Shown: positions 11,601 to 20,982 of the stretch, one piece after another | Position numbering within the stretch: position 1 is the stretch's first letter | How the letters are laid out: each line of letters starts with the position of its first letter | DNA from: Schoenoplectus triqueter | Lineage: Eukaryota > Streptophyta > Magnoliopsida > Poales > Cyperaceae | Reading direction: 5' to 3' | Length of the DNA: 29,138 nt | NCBI GenBank assembly: GCA_964058805.1 | Contig: CAXKVV010001535.1 | Span: 1 to 29,138, forward strand | The notes under the pieces: model-generated | Told to the model about the DNA's origin: nothing | Database searches by the model: none | The model's input: the letters and a program-made list of their open reading frames with translations, nothing else | Program-made: the position numbers and the translations under genes

Positions 11601-11737
11601 TCCATTTGCTCAAGCTTAGTCTGGGTCTGAGATGCTGACTCAGCATCGTTGCAAAGGAATAGAACTCTAAGACCTTTGGGGGAGTCCTTCCACAACCGGA
11701 ACTCGTGATCTTCTCTGATTTCCTGACAGCACACCAT
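8680..11737 (-). CDS. APRR2: APRR2-like transcription factor (pseudo-receiver + GARP/Myb)
   Basis: This is a nuclear regulator of the pseudo-receiver/GARP family; orthologues affect chloroplast development and pigment content. The ten coding exons on the minus strand are 11737-11593, 11292-11213, 11123-11057, 10950-10904, 10788-10711, 10632-10186, 10063-9923, 9615-9370, 9248-9183 and 8877-8680. All phases agree, giving 504 residues, close to the roughly 535 of Arabidopsis APRR2. Residues about 22-140 form the pseudo-receiver. The phospho-acceptor position holds Glu75 (FHVAILEV), as is usual here, and Lys122 ([11 protein letters not shown]) is kept. Then come [11 protein letters not shown], a charged linker ending in KKKSK (a likely nuclear signal), and the GARP domain from 289 ([15 protein letters not shown] to SHLQKYR, 332-338). 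A Pro/aromatic-rich stretch follows, and the conserved [17 protein letters not shown] and PLPLGL block occupies 440-463. The start is the first ATG, matching the family's MVC start. Oddities are a GC donor in intron 1 and LTRYN where LTRHN is usual. No exon has an internal stop; the gene looks intact. Confidence 0.9.
11293..11592 (-). other. intron 1 of the APRR2-like gene, GC-AG type
   Basis: The proposed donor is ATATAG|GCATGT and the acceptor CTTCAG|TTTTTTGG. This joins ...EQMDYI to [10 protein letters not shown], which aligns without a gap to the family's DYIV-aromatic-N-E-A pattern. The alternative GT-AG pair (donor CAT|GTAGAT, acceptor GGTACAG|CAATTT) also keeps frame but shortens the pseudo-receiver by three residues and loses that fit. 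The other eight introns are GT-AG. Confidence 0.65.
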
Positions 11738-12360
11738 CCCTTTTCTCCTCTCATTCCTTCCTACTCCTATCTCTTTTCATTCACTTTTCATGGCGCCAAA
11801 CACCATTAATATTCTCGATAGATGGTTTTCAAGAAGATTAAGTTCACCTTAGTAGATGTTGTAAATAGATCGGAAGCTGCCAGTATAATTATGAACAAAC
11901 ATCCTAAAGCAGATCTGAATAAAAAATCAAGTACGAGAAAAAGTGATCATCAAAGTTGAAGTAGCTTTTGCCGAACCCTGTGTGATGAGCCTGGGCCAAG
12001 GTTTTTAGGTTTTGATCTTTATGCTAGTGAGAGAAAAAGAGGTAAGGAGATGCAATCAGTGCATGCGTAGATTATGTAAAAAAAAAAATCTTAAAAATGG
12101 AGTTGGGGGGGGGGGGGGGGGATATACCAAAAACTTACCCTCTTAATAGTGGAGAAGGAAAATAAAAGAAGATAGACTAGTGCTACTGACCTACTGTGGC
12201 CTTCTCTTCTTTCTCACCTTTCTCCTCTTTCGCCTTTGTGGCAGAGTGCAATTTTTGTGCATGAGAGAAAGAAAGGGATATGGGAGCTAAAAGGTTCCTT
12301 TTGCACAAGGACAAAGAAAGAGGGGGATCGATAGAGATGCGCTCTAAGAATTTCCCTATA
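11738..12360 (-). promoter_or_regulatory. probable 5' leader and promoter of the APRR2-like gene
   Basis: This is non-coding upstream sequence. It includes a possible 5' UTR intron: donor-like GAGAAAG|GTGAGAAAG near 12215 and acceptor-like TTTTTTATTCAG|ATCTGC near 11915 on the minus strand. It also includes a 17-base C run (minus strand), a pyrimidine-rich tract and a weak TATA-like CATATAGGG near 12355. Short upstream ORFs occur, for example a 17-codon one starting near 11905. Transcript limits cannot be fixed by eye. Confidence 0.35.
12105..12121. repeat. 17-base poly-G run
   Basis: An uninterrupted run of 17 G on the plus strand lies within the presumed leader or promoter of the APRR2-like gene, so the run is C in the transcript sense. 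Homopolymers of this length are unstable and may be a sequencing artefact. Confidence 0.85.
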
Positions 12361-12361
12361 T

Positions 12362-13010
12362 GAATGAAGATGTCTTCTCTCCATTTAATAGGAAATAATT
12401 GTCCAATCTCGGATTTATGCAGAAGCTAGTTTTTTTTTAGAGTGAAGGCACTTTGATGAGTTGAATTATATAAAAAAATAGATTGACTATAAATTGAAAT
12501 CACAAAGTCGATCGAGTTATTTTCCGAGTCATGCATTTACATGCAAAATATATAAATTTCTTATTTAATTAAGTACAAGGTTAAGTGTTAAAAAAATAAT
12601 CTCTCTTATTTTAATGCATATTTAATATTTTTTATCAAATTCAGGGACAAAGTCAGCCATTGGGAGAAACAATTAATATTTTTTTAGTGAAGGCAAAATT
12701 TGAAAAAAAATTCTTCTAAAAATACACATAACTACGGGATAGTTTTGTAAAATTTTCTGGTCAGGGGTGGCGTTCCCCTGCCAATACATGGCTTAAACAA
12801 ATAATTTTGAAATAAATAGCAACAATGTGCATTCATCAATTAAAAATTTAAAATCAATATGATAGGATAAACTTAAGCTCACCAACCAAATACATACTAG
12901 CTTTATTCTTAAGTTTATGTTCACCAAATGATATGAAATATATAACGATTCACTTTTTTGACATTTTGATGCAAAAATTATATTTATATTATATGAAAAT
13001 TGATGCACAC
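12362..13010. other. AT-rich intergenic DNA
   Basis: No gene, RNA or structured repeat is recognised between the APRR2-like promoter and the first foldback element. Confidence 0.4.
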
Positions 13011-13026
13011 CAATCTATATATATAT

Positions 13027-13430
13027 ACAATTAGGTTATGGTACTTTGCAAAGCACAAAAGTATTGTGTGCTTTGCGCTTAATTTTTAATTTTAAGTCAG
13101 AAATGATCGATCCAAACCGCTCAATCTAATATCCATATAAAAATCTATTAGTAAATCAAATTTTATATTTTTTTAAAATTTATTTGCTATTTTTTTAATA
13201 GGGGGAAAACTATCATTTTTGGATAAACTAGAATTCTCAGATCAAGTCATTTTCTCCTCATCAGAAAAAATAGCAAAATAATTTTAAACAATATAAAATT
13301 TGATTTACTAATAGATTTTGATATGAAGATTAGATTGAACGGTTCATATCAATTATTTCTGACTTGAAGTTAAAAATAGAGCGCAAAGCACACAACACCT
13401 CTGTGCTTTGTAAAATACTATAGTAGGACT
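13027..13430. mobile_element. foldback MITE, family A copy 1
   Basis: The left arm starts TTAGGTTATGGTACTTTGC, and the right arm ends in its complement (GCTTTGTAAAATACTATAGT). The arms are roughly 180 bases each with a short spacer around GGATAAACTAGAATTCTCAG, so the whole element folds back. TA-rich repeats flank it. There is no coding capacity. Confidence 0.8.
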
Positions 13431-13756
13431 ATATATATATACAAGGAAAATGGCATGCTTATAATGTTTTTCTCTTTTTTTTTCAAAAGTGTTATGTTTT
13501 GACAAAAAAAAATGATGTTAAGACATATTTCAATATCGGTTTTGGCTTAGTGAAAAAACAATACTTTTTTGCTCAAAACTCAAATAATTGAAGATCATTT
13601 ATGAAGACTAAAATCAAATAGGTTAGAGTCCATATGTAATTTATCTCGAAAAATTAATGAAGTTGTCAATGGACCCCACCCTTATAATTCCCATTAATTA
13701 ATACTTATAAAGTTGTAATTTCTACAATCATTGTATCAAATGACTTGAAATTTATG

Positions 13757-13780
13757 ATATATATATATATATATATATAT
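13757..13780. repeat. (AT)n microsatellite
   Basis: A pure AT dinucleotide run forms the left border of foldback element B1. Confidence 0.9.
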
Positions 13781-14165
13781 AGTTAGGCTATTGTGAAAAC
13801 GTTTGCATTTCGAGCCCAAGTGCATACGACTCAAATTTTATCATAACACGTTCGAAATTCAAAATTATCATTCTCATTAAATTTTTCATATCAAAATATT
13901 AAGGGATAAAAATATTTAGGGTATTTTGAGTTTTCTAATTATTTGTTTTGGATTTTTGAAAATAAAAAACAATAATTTAATATTTTATTATTATTTTAGT
14001 GTTGATTTTAAAAAATCCAAAACAAATACTTAGAAAACTCGAAATACCCTAAATTTTAGTATCCCCCAATATTTTGATAAGAAGAATTTAAAGAGAATGA
14101 TAATTTTAAATTTCGGACGTGTTACTTTTTCACTTGGGCTCGAAATGCAAACGTTTTCACAATAC
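13781..14165. mobile_element. foldback MITE, family B copy 1
   Basis: The left arm GTGAAAACGTTTGCATTTCG is mirrored at the right end by CGAAATGCAAACGTTTTCAC. The inverted arms continue inward for roughly 150 bases or more. An AT microsatellite borders it on the left and a CT-then-TA tract on the right. Confidence 0.85.
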
Positions 14166-14192
14166 TCTCTCTCTCTCTCTCTATATATATAT

Positions 14193-14571
14193 AGAATTAG
14201 GCTATGGTGCTTTATAAAACATAAGAGCGTTGTGTGCTTTGCATTCTATTATTAATTTTAAGTCAAAAATGATCGATCCAAACTGCTCAATTTAATTTCC
14301 ATATCAAAATCTATTAGTAAACCAAATTTTATATTTTTTTCGAATTTATTTGCTATTTTTTTGGATGAACTAGAATTCTCAGATCAAGTCATCTTCTCCT
14401 CATCAGAAAAAATAGCAAAAAAAATTTAAAAAATATAAAAATTGATTTAGTAATAGATTTTGATATGAAGATTAGATTGAATGGTTCAGATCGATTATTT
14501 CTGATTTGAAATTGAAAATAGAGCGCAAAGCACACAACGCATCTTTGATTTGCAAAGCATCATAGTCGAAC
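14193..14571. mobile_element. foldback MITE, family A copy 2
   Basis: It starts GAATTAGGCTATGGTGC and ends TTTGCAAAGCATCATAGTCG. It shares the interior (ATGATCGATCCAAAC, GAATTCTCAGATCAAGTCAT) with family A copies at 13027 and 23205. TA repeats flank both sides. Confidence 0.85.
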
Positions 14572-14588
14572 TATATATATATATATAT

Positions 14589-14940
14589 GAGTGGATATAT
14601 CATGAGGTTAACTCAAAAAATATATCAAATCATCTCTAAATTTGAAATTTTCACTCTCATTAAATTCTTCATATTGAAATCTTATGGGGTACAAAAATTT
14701 AGGATGTTTCGAGTTTTCTAAATCACTCTTTTTAATTTTTGAAAATCGGCTGTAAAAATAATAATAAAATATTCAATGCTTGTACATTATTTTCAAAAAT
14801 TAAAAAGAGTGACTTCGAAAATTCGAAACATCCTAAAATTGTGTACCCCACAAGATTTTAATATGAAAAATTTAATGAGAGTGAAAAATCAAAATTTGGA
14901 GATGATTTGATATACTTTTGAGTTAAGCTCATGGTATTTT

Positions 14941-14943
<3 letters not shown>
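14589..14943. mobile_element. foldback MITE, family C copy 1
   Basis: The left arm TATATCAAATCATCTCTAAA is mirrored on the right by TTTGGAGATGATTTGATATA. Inner arms TTAAATTCTTCATATTGAAA and TTTTAATATGAAAAATTTAA also pair. TA repeats flank both sides. Confidence 0.85.

Positions 14944-14970
<27 letters not shown>
14944..14970. repeat. (TA)n microsatellite
   Basis: A pure TA run is the sole spacer between foldback elements C1 and D1. Confidence 0.9.
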
Positions 14971-14974
<4 letters not shown>

Positions 14975-15369
14975 ATGCTATGGTGCTTCGCGAAGAAAAA
15001 TTTTTTTTGTGCTTCGCGTCCGTATCTCAAATTTAAAAGTTCAAACGGCCAATCCAAACCGTTGAACATCATCTTCATATTGAAATATCCTTGGAGATCA
15101 AATTTTATATTTTTTTGATTTTTTTTTTGATATTTTTTAGATGGGTACAAAATTTGTTGATCTAAAGATTTCTGCACCATCCAAAACAAGCGACTTTGTA
15201 CCCATCTAAAAAATATCAAAAAAATTCAAAAAAATATAAAATTTGATCTCCAAGGATATTTCAATATGAAGATGATGCTCAACTGTTTGGATCGGCCATT
15301 TGAACTTTTAAATTCGAGATACGGACGCGAAGCACAATTTTTTTTTTACTTCACGAAGCACCATAGCAT

Positions 15370-15373
<4 letters not shown>
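14971..15373. mobile_element. foldback MITE, family D copy 1
   Basis: The left end AGTAATGCTATGGTGCTTCG is matched by the right end ACGAAGCACCATAGCATTAC. The arms are close to perfect over about 190 bases (for example GGAGATCAAATTTTATATTT against AAATATAAAATTTGATCTCC), leaving a small loop near 15170. This is one of the cleanest hairpins in the window. Confidence 0.9.

Positions 15374-15412
<39 letters not shown>
15373..15412. repeat. (TA)n microsatellite
   Basis: A TA run of about 40 bases separates foldback elements D1 and E1. Confidence 0.9.
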
Positions 15413-15415
<3 letters not shown>

Positions 15416-15790
15416 GTTTATTGTGCTTCCAGTAGCATTTCGACCGAAACGCTACAAATCCAAATTTTAATTTAAGTAGCTCAATAAAATCTTTATATCA
15501 TAATCTTATATAATACTAATTTTTATCGTGTTTGGAGTTAGTTTACTATGCTTAATGATTTTTAGAAAGTAAGCATTTTTGACATATAAATTTTATTATT
15601 TTTTCTATTATTTTATGGCTATATTTCAAAAATCATTAAGTATAGTAAATTAATTTCAAACACGATAAAATTAGTGTTTTATAAAATTATGATATAAAGA
15701 TTTTATTGAGCTATTGAAATTAAAATTTTGAGTATGAAAAAAAATTAAATTTAGTATAGCACTTCGATCAAAGTGCTACTAGAAGCACAA
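15413..15790. mobile_element. foldback MITE, family E copy 1
   Basis: The left arm TGTGCTTCCAGTAGCATTTC is mirrored on the right by AAAGTGCTACTAGAAGCACA. Inner arms around ATAAAATCTTTATATCATAA also pair. It is followed by a short TATATATA tract. Confidence 0.85.
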
Positions 15791-15799
15791 TATATATAA

Positions 15800-16097
15800 T
15801 TTGATAAACAATCTCCGTTGATGTTAGAAATATTTCCATAATATTGTTTGTTATTTTAATTTGTGATTTTTTTTTGGAAATTATTATCGAAATTTTGATC
15901 AACTCCTTTTCAGTTGATGGTATCATATTAATTCTTAGGTTATAACTTGCAGTTTGTAGTTAATTTGTGTTTTCTCTTTGAGTTCCTTTCTAATTAGTTG
16001 ACCGTTGACTAATGCGCGACAATTCATTTTAATGAATCCAAATGAAATGAGGAGCGGTTAAAATGGACTTCTCAAGTTTTCCAGTAACCGGAGGATA
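15800..16097. other. short spacer without recognised feature
   Basis: AT-rich DNA between foldback cluster 1 and the long-TIR element; nothing was recognised. Confidence 0.4.
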
Positions 16098-16295
16098 GCA
16101 TATATGCATATATGTACGGAATTTTTTTCATAAATGGCCAAAAATCAATTTTCTTTATTAGATGGGGTCAAAGACCTCTACAAATTTCACAAAGAGTCAA
16201 GAACACAAATATTTCTTACATCCCTAATAAGATTTTATTTTTTTCTGATTTTCAGGCGCTTTTGCAGGTGTGGGGTCAGTTGGCGGTGAGGTCTG

Positions 16296-16322
16296 GGGGC
16301 GCAACTAGTAGTTGCGGCTCTG
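16296..16322. repeat. 27-bp hairpin insertion in left arm, TCTG-flanked
   Basis: The left arm reads GAGGTCTG, then an extra segment containing CGCAACTA-G-TAGTTGCG (perfect 8-bp arms), then TCTGAGATT. The right arm lacks it and reads GAGGCCTGAGATT. The TCTG on both sides may be a target duplication or a slippage product. Confidence 0.6.
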
Positions 16323-16731
16323 AGATTATTTCTGAAGAAAACTTAAGATAACACTAATTTTAATGAAATTAGAAAAAATAATTATAATAAAATAGATAGA
16401 TTATTATTTTTTTATTTTAGAAAAGAATTACAAATAATGATATATATGAAATAATAATAATAGTATTATTAATTATGAAATGAGTAATATTAATACAAAA
16501 GAAATTAATAATAACAATAAATACAGTAGTATAATATTAATAATATTTTAGAATAATATTACTTCAAAAATAAAAGAATTATTAAATTTTATTTGAAAAA
16601 GCATTATAAATAATGATATATATCTATGAAATAATATTAATAATATTTAGAAATTAATTAATTGAAAAATAAATGGCTGATAGAAGATGTATAAGTAGAT
16701 TATTTGTTCTGTAACTTATGAAAAATAACAA

Positions 16732-16812
16732 TGGTCTAGCGGTAGGGGGTTTGGTTAGAAGCGCTGAGTATGTCAAAGGGCGTGGGTTCGAACCCCCCCC
16801 CCTCCGGACCAT
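16732..16812 (+). pseudogene. tRNA-like sequence (Gly-type), left arm
   Basis: TGGTCTAGCGGTAGG matches the D-arm/A-box region of tRNA-Gly-like genes. GGGTTCGAACCC is a perfect B box. The 5' TGGTC pairs with the 3' GACCA. Between them the anticodon arm does not fold convincingly, and a poly-C run disrupts the T stem. This is probably a tRNA-derived fragment carried by the transposon, not a working tRNA gene. Confidence 0.55.
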
Positions 16813-16828
16813 TTTTTAAAGATTTTTT

Positions 16829-17018
16829 GGGGGCGCAAGTAATAGTTGCGTCCATATAGGTGTCCACTTCCAGAGAACATGCAACACTTAGGGGCGCAAG
16901 TAATAGTTACGCCCCCAGTTTATCTCAGTTTATGACTTTTTTTGTTTCAACCGTGACTCGTAAGACCACAAATTAGTGAAACATCAAAATTAGGAGCGCA
17001 AGTAATAGTTGCTCCCCC
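16829..17018. repeat. three copies of a GGCGCAAGTAATAGTTGC hairpin motif
   Basis: Copies lie at 16829-16853, 16891-16916 and 16993-17018. Each has the core GCGCAAGTAATAGTT flanked by G-rich and C-rich ends (GGGGCGCAA ... TTACGCCCC), able to fold into a short stem. Related copies lie at 16296-16322, 20784-20802, 20850-20873 and 21471-21492. Confidence 0.7.
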
Positions 17019-20000
17019 AATAAACCCTATTTCAGGCAGCATCGCCCCTTCTCTTTTTTTAACTTGCGCACCTTCATTTTTTTCTGTTCTTAATCGAGAA
17101 AAACCCCTCCCTAATCTCATTTCCTTTCTCCCTTGCACTTCCCCTTGATAGAGAAGTTTTTCTCTCTCCCTTGCTCTTCTTTGCACTCCCCTTGTTCCAT
17201 TGTTGGTCATCTTCCTCTCTTTCTTCTTCATCTCAATGAAATGGGATGTTACAAACAACTTTTATGTGAACACTTTTCATTTTGAGCTTTTGAAAGTACT
17301 ATTTTGAGCAAAATATCAGCAGAATACGGTTCTGAAAATCAGGAGCTGTCAGGATTGTTTTGCTTATTTGAAAGACATTTCCAATGTATTTTTGCATGAA
17401 AATTTATGTACAAGCTTCTATTGATATGTATTTTATGAATATAAATTAATATATATATGTCACATTCACGGATCAGTACAGTTTTTTAACTCTTTTATGA
17501 TAAAAGACTGAACTGGACAGCATATGATATTTTGAACATTTTAAAAAAAATCTACTTATGAAAATATTTCAGAAAAAATATGAACCTTTTAAGAAGTATA
17601 TTTGTAATAACTTTAATTTTTATAATATTTTTATTTAAGGCTATCTTAAATGTGTTTAAAAATGATTTTTATTCAACAGAAAAATAAACTAGTATGAACA
17701 TATTTTTTTTTATATTTTCTTGAAAGGATTTTCTTTTAGAATATTATTTTTTATATTTTGATATAACAATATTAGTATTATATCATTGTAAAACTCGACA
17801 CACACAGTTTTGTCAAGCCGGCACCAAAGTTTCAAATAGTTCTATGATTTATCAGAATAAAAACTTATTTTTGAAAAGTTACTCGATTTTTATTTTAGAA
17901 AGGCTAACACTCATGGCTCTTATCAAACTGACGCTAGAATTATAAAATTTTGAAACCTGATACACACAGCTTTGTCAAGCCGGCACCAAAGCTTCAAAGA
18001 GTTTTTATATTGTTGTACTACTAATCAGATTATTATAATCTACTAGTTAGGAACTCATAAATTCATATAAAATCATATGAAGCTCCAAAAATTATGAAAT
18101 TTACAGAGAGATGTACTATAACTAGATCTATATGTTCACAAATTTTCAATTAAATCGGAGTAGCAAATGTATGATTTTTTTATTTTCGAATCAGACCAGG
18201 GGCAAAAGAGAAAAAATGTTGTAACAGTATTTGCTGATTTTCAGATCTAAAAAGGCTATAACTTTTTATAGAAAAATCAGAAAATATAAAATCAGTTTCT
18301 ATAGATTCATATGACTTATTTCTACGAGATCTGAAAGTTTTATAAGATTTAGAGTAGATCTCATCGCATTTTTCTTTTTCTTATATTTTCAGCCATTTTA
18401 GGGCTGATTATGCGTTTACAAGAGATTCATTAATTTTAAACGGTTTAAATACATCATTTAGCTTCAATCTAACATTCAATGATGTCTGTATGCAGATTTG
18501 AGCCAAAACAAAAGAAATAAAATGAAAAAAAATTGAATTGCAACATAAGAACATCAAGAAAAATAAAAAAATCGATATTGCACATGAAAAATTTCATCTT
18601 TATTGCACAAATCAAAATTACAAGCTCCAATACACTCTGAATATCTATATTTATAGGATATATGCCTACCTAGATCTAATTTGTAGCTTGTGTAGAAGAG
18701 GATTTGATTGAATCTTTTATCTTTGGGTTTGATTTTGATCTCAACTCAAAGATTAGATCTTATTTTGTATCTAATTTCAGCTTGGGATGTGTTATGTCTC
18801 TTGTGTTTGAAAGAGGAGAGGGATTTAAATAAGCTTAGGGGTAGTATGAGATCAGTTTATGCACCAACTCCATTCATTCATCTTCTTATACTCTTCTGGA
18901 CATTTTGTGGTGTATTAGACCAGTTCTAAATATTTTAAATGTGCTCTAACAGCTAAAAGCACAAGTGAAGTTTGTTATGTTTGCTGAAAATTTATAAATT
19001 TATCATTCCTAACTACCACTTGGTCATCAGATGATTCTAGGGACTTCTAGAAGATTTTAGAGTTTCGAACACGTTCTTGTCAGTCCCTTCCAACATTTTG
19101 GACCTTACCGGATCACAATTATGCACCCGAGACTCGTTTTTACCTTCAAACCCGATTTCAAGCCTCATAACTGTTCTCCTTCATTTCTTTAACATTTCTT
19201 GTATTTCAAAACTTGTCTAGCATCTAATTGATCACAGGAATTGATCTACAATGTTTATTCAATCAATAGAATACTCTGGTATAGAGTTTGACCAACTCAG
19301 TTTTTGATCCGATTTATGAGTTCGTGATTTCACCAATTTAAAGCTTATAAAATTCAACCAAGCCCTCAAACAATCTCTTGTGACCATGGAGAAGGTGTTT
19401 GAAGTGTCAATTTGATCAATCATGGCTCGGATTGCTCGATTTCATTTTGGATTCGAAAACTTTCCTATTAATTTTCTCCCAAACCGCTCAACCATTTTAT
19501 AAGTTCTTTATCTCATTGTGTTCTCCTCTCCGTGCTCTTTCCAACGGTATATAATATGTGAGTTTTTGTCGTATGGGACCATAATCTCCATTTTCGATTT
19601 TGAAACAGTGGAGCCAGCTAGGGTACTGTAGCGGGGGTACTGTAGCAATGAAAAGTTTCGAATTTAGCCTCTATTTTGATTTTTAATGGAAGCCCTCCAT
19701 TTGCTGATTTTCTTATTTCTCCTTTACTTTTAAATTATTTCTCAAATATCTCTTTGTCCAAATTGCACCAAAATTTGCTCAAAAATTTCTTGAAATATAA
19801 CAAAATTTATTGTAATTTTTATTTACCATTTTTCCCCTTGGTCAAGCATCAATTAATTTTTAATGCTTGATCAATTAATTTTTTATTATATTAATCGATA
19901 ATTTGGAATTTCTTTGACTTTCGTAACTCCAAAAATATCAGGTAATATATGAAAATTCTCAGAATTTTATGGAGAATTTTATTTTGCCATAAAATTTGAG

Positions 20001-20440
20001 TTTTGAGATTTTAGGTTTCGAAGAGGTTTTCAATTTGAATTTGTAGAGGTTCGATATTTAATTATTTTCTTAGGAATTTTAAATTTTGAGCATTTCTATG
20101 AATTCTTCTTTTTTCCTTGGTGCTTCTGGACTTGAATTAAGCCTCTTCGGGCTTTTAAAATTTTTCCTTGAATTTTTAAATCTTTTGTCCCAAATTACTT
20201 TTTAATTCTCGAAATTTTCAGGGGTAAACACCGATGTAGGGGTGAAGGCGAATTGTCTCCACCAAATGAGATTTTGTATGCAGGTTCTCTACTAACAGGG
20301 TAAAATCCCACGCATGCATCCAACCGAGCCTATGACGAGATAATTTCTAAAAATATTATTAATTGCATATCTTATTAATTTGTAATAATTTATAATAATT
20401 TATTTAATTATGAAATTTTTATTAATTGTAGCCTACATTT
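17019..20440. other. interior of the long-TIR element, mostly non-coding
   Basis: 17040-17230 is a CT-rich tract resembling a plant 5' leader. 17793-18004 holds a direct repeat. The doublet GGTACTGTAGC at 19621-19646 resembles phrases seen in plant LTRs. Otherwise I see AT-rich sequence with no convincing coding frame until the PMD remnant near 20440. Part of it may be intron or leader of the lost PMD gene, or a nested LTR. Confidence 0.4.
17791..18004 (+). repeat. direct repeat, unit about 45 bp, spacing 162 bp
   Basis: CACACAG-T/C-TTTGTCAAGCCGGCACCAAAG occurs at 17801-17829 and again at 17963-17991, with matching flanks (AAACtcGA or AAACCtGA before, TTCAAA after). The sequence around them matches only weakly, so this is either an old tandem duplication or a repeated functional motif. 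Confidence 0.75.
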
Positions 20441-20760
20441 GTTATGGAGACGAAGGCCGGGTCCATGTTGTTCACATACGACAATTAAATAGCCTCAATT
20501 CTTGAGAGGTTTCACTTAAATCACCTTGCTTGATTGGGGAACATCAAAATTGATCGGATACATTCAGACGATGTTCATTTAGTTTTTTAAGAACATTACT
20601 GATCCGCCAAGGTATTGTTGGGGCTCGACGGTGTTTGCATGGTTGTACCGTGCTCTGTGCGACGCATCCGACAAGACTAACAAACAAATTGGGGGTCCTT
20701 TAATGTTATTGCAAATGTGGATCTTGACCAGTCTACTCATTGGATGACCGAAGGCAAAGC
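20440..20760 (+). pseudogene. plant mobile domain (PMD, MAIN/MAIL-like) gene remnant
   Basis: The plus-strand frame 20589-20744 reads CWGSTVFAWLYRALCDAS then QIGGPLMLLQMWILTSLLIG. This is the characteristic 'WGS..LAWLYR.LC' and 'IGG.L.LLQ.W' signature of the aminotransferase-like plant mobile domain. Just upstream, in another frame (20504-20581), ERFHLNHLA-stop-LGNIKIDRI resembles the domain's N-terminal part. The middle of the domain is missing. The stop at 20745 falls where CGA (Arg) is expected before PKA, consistent with C-to-T decay. PMD proteins (MAIN, MAIL1) act in transposon silencing and meristem maintenance, and the domain is also carried by transposable elements; this copy is dead. 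Confidence 0.7.
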
Positions 20761-20891
20761 TTTTACCCAGTGATATGTCATATGGGGTAATATTACTTGC
20801 ACCTCTATTTTTTTGTGCCGCTGACATGTGGGCCAGGATCGGAGAAACTGGGGGCAACTATTACTTGTGCCCCAAAAAAATCTTCAAAAAA

Positions 20892-20982
20892 TGGTCGTGG
20901 GGGGGGGGGGGGGGGGAGGGGTTCGAATCCACGCCCTTTGGCATACTCAGCGCCTCTAACCAAACCCCCTGCCGCTAGACCA
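20892..20982 (-). pseudogene. tRNA-like sequence (Gly-type), right arm
   Basis: Inverted counterpart of the left-arm tRNA-like block: TGGTCTAGCGGCAGGGGGTT, then GGATTCGAACCCC, then a long C run (G on the plus strand) and CGACCAT. Having it in both arms shows it was part of the element before the arms diverged. Confidence 0.55.
20899..20916. repeat. 18-base poly-G run
   Basis: An uninterrupted G run lies within the right-arm tRNA-like block. The left arm has a shorter homologous C run (on its own strand), so the tract has expanded in one arm. Length may be unreliable in the assembly. Confidence 0.8.

Larger units (their letters stand above)
16098..16853 (+). repeat. left terminal inverted repeat arm
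   Basis: It runs from GCATATATGCATATATGTAC to the hairpin motif GGGGGCGCAAGTAATAG. It pairs with 21610-20850. A 27-base hairpin insertion at 16296-16322 is absent from the other arm. Confidence 0.75.

Noticed and set aside
16947..17258. 103-codon minus-strand Arg/Glu-rich open frame
   Set aside because: It is the antisense of a CT-rich leader-like tract plus hairpin motifs; there is no protein family resemblance.
18708..18929. 73-codon plus-strand open frame inside the long-TIR element
   Set aside because: No recognisable domain and ordinary length for chance in this composition.
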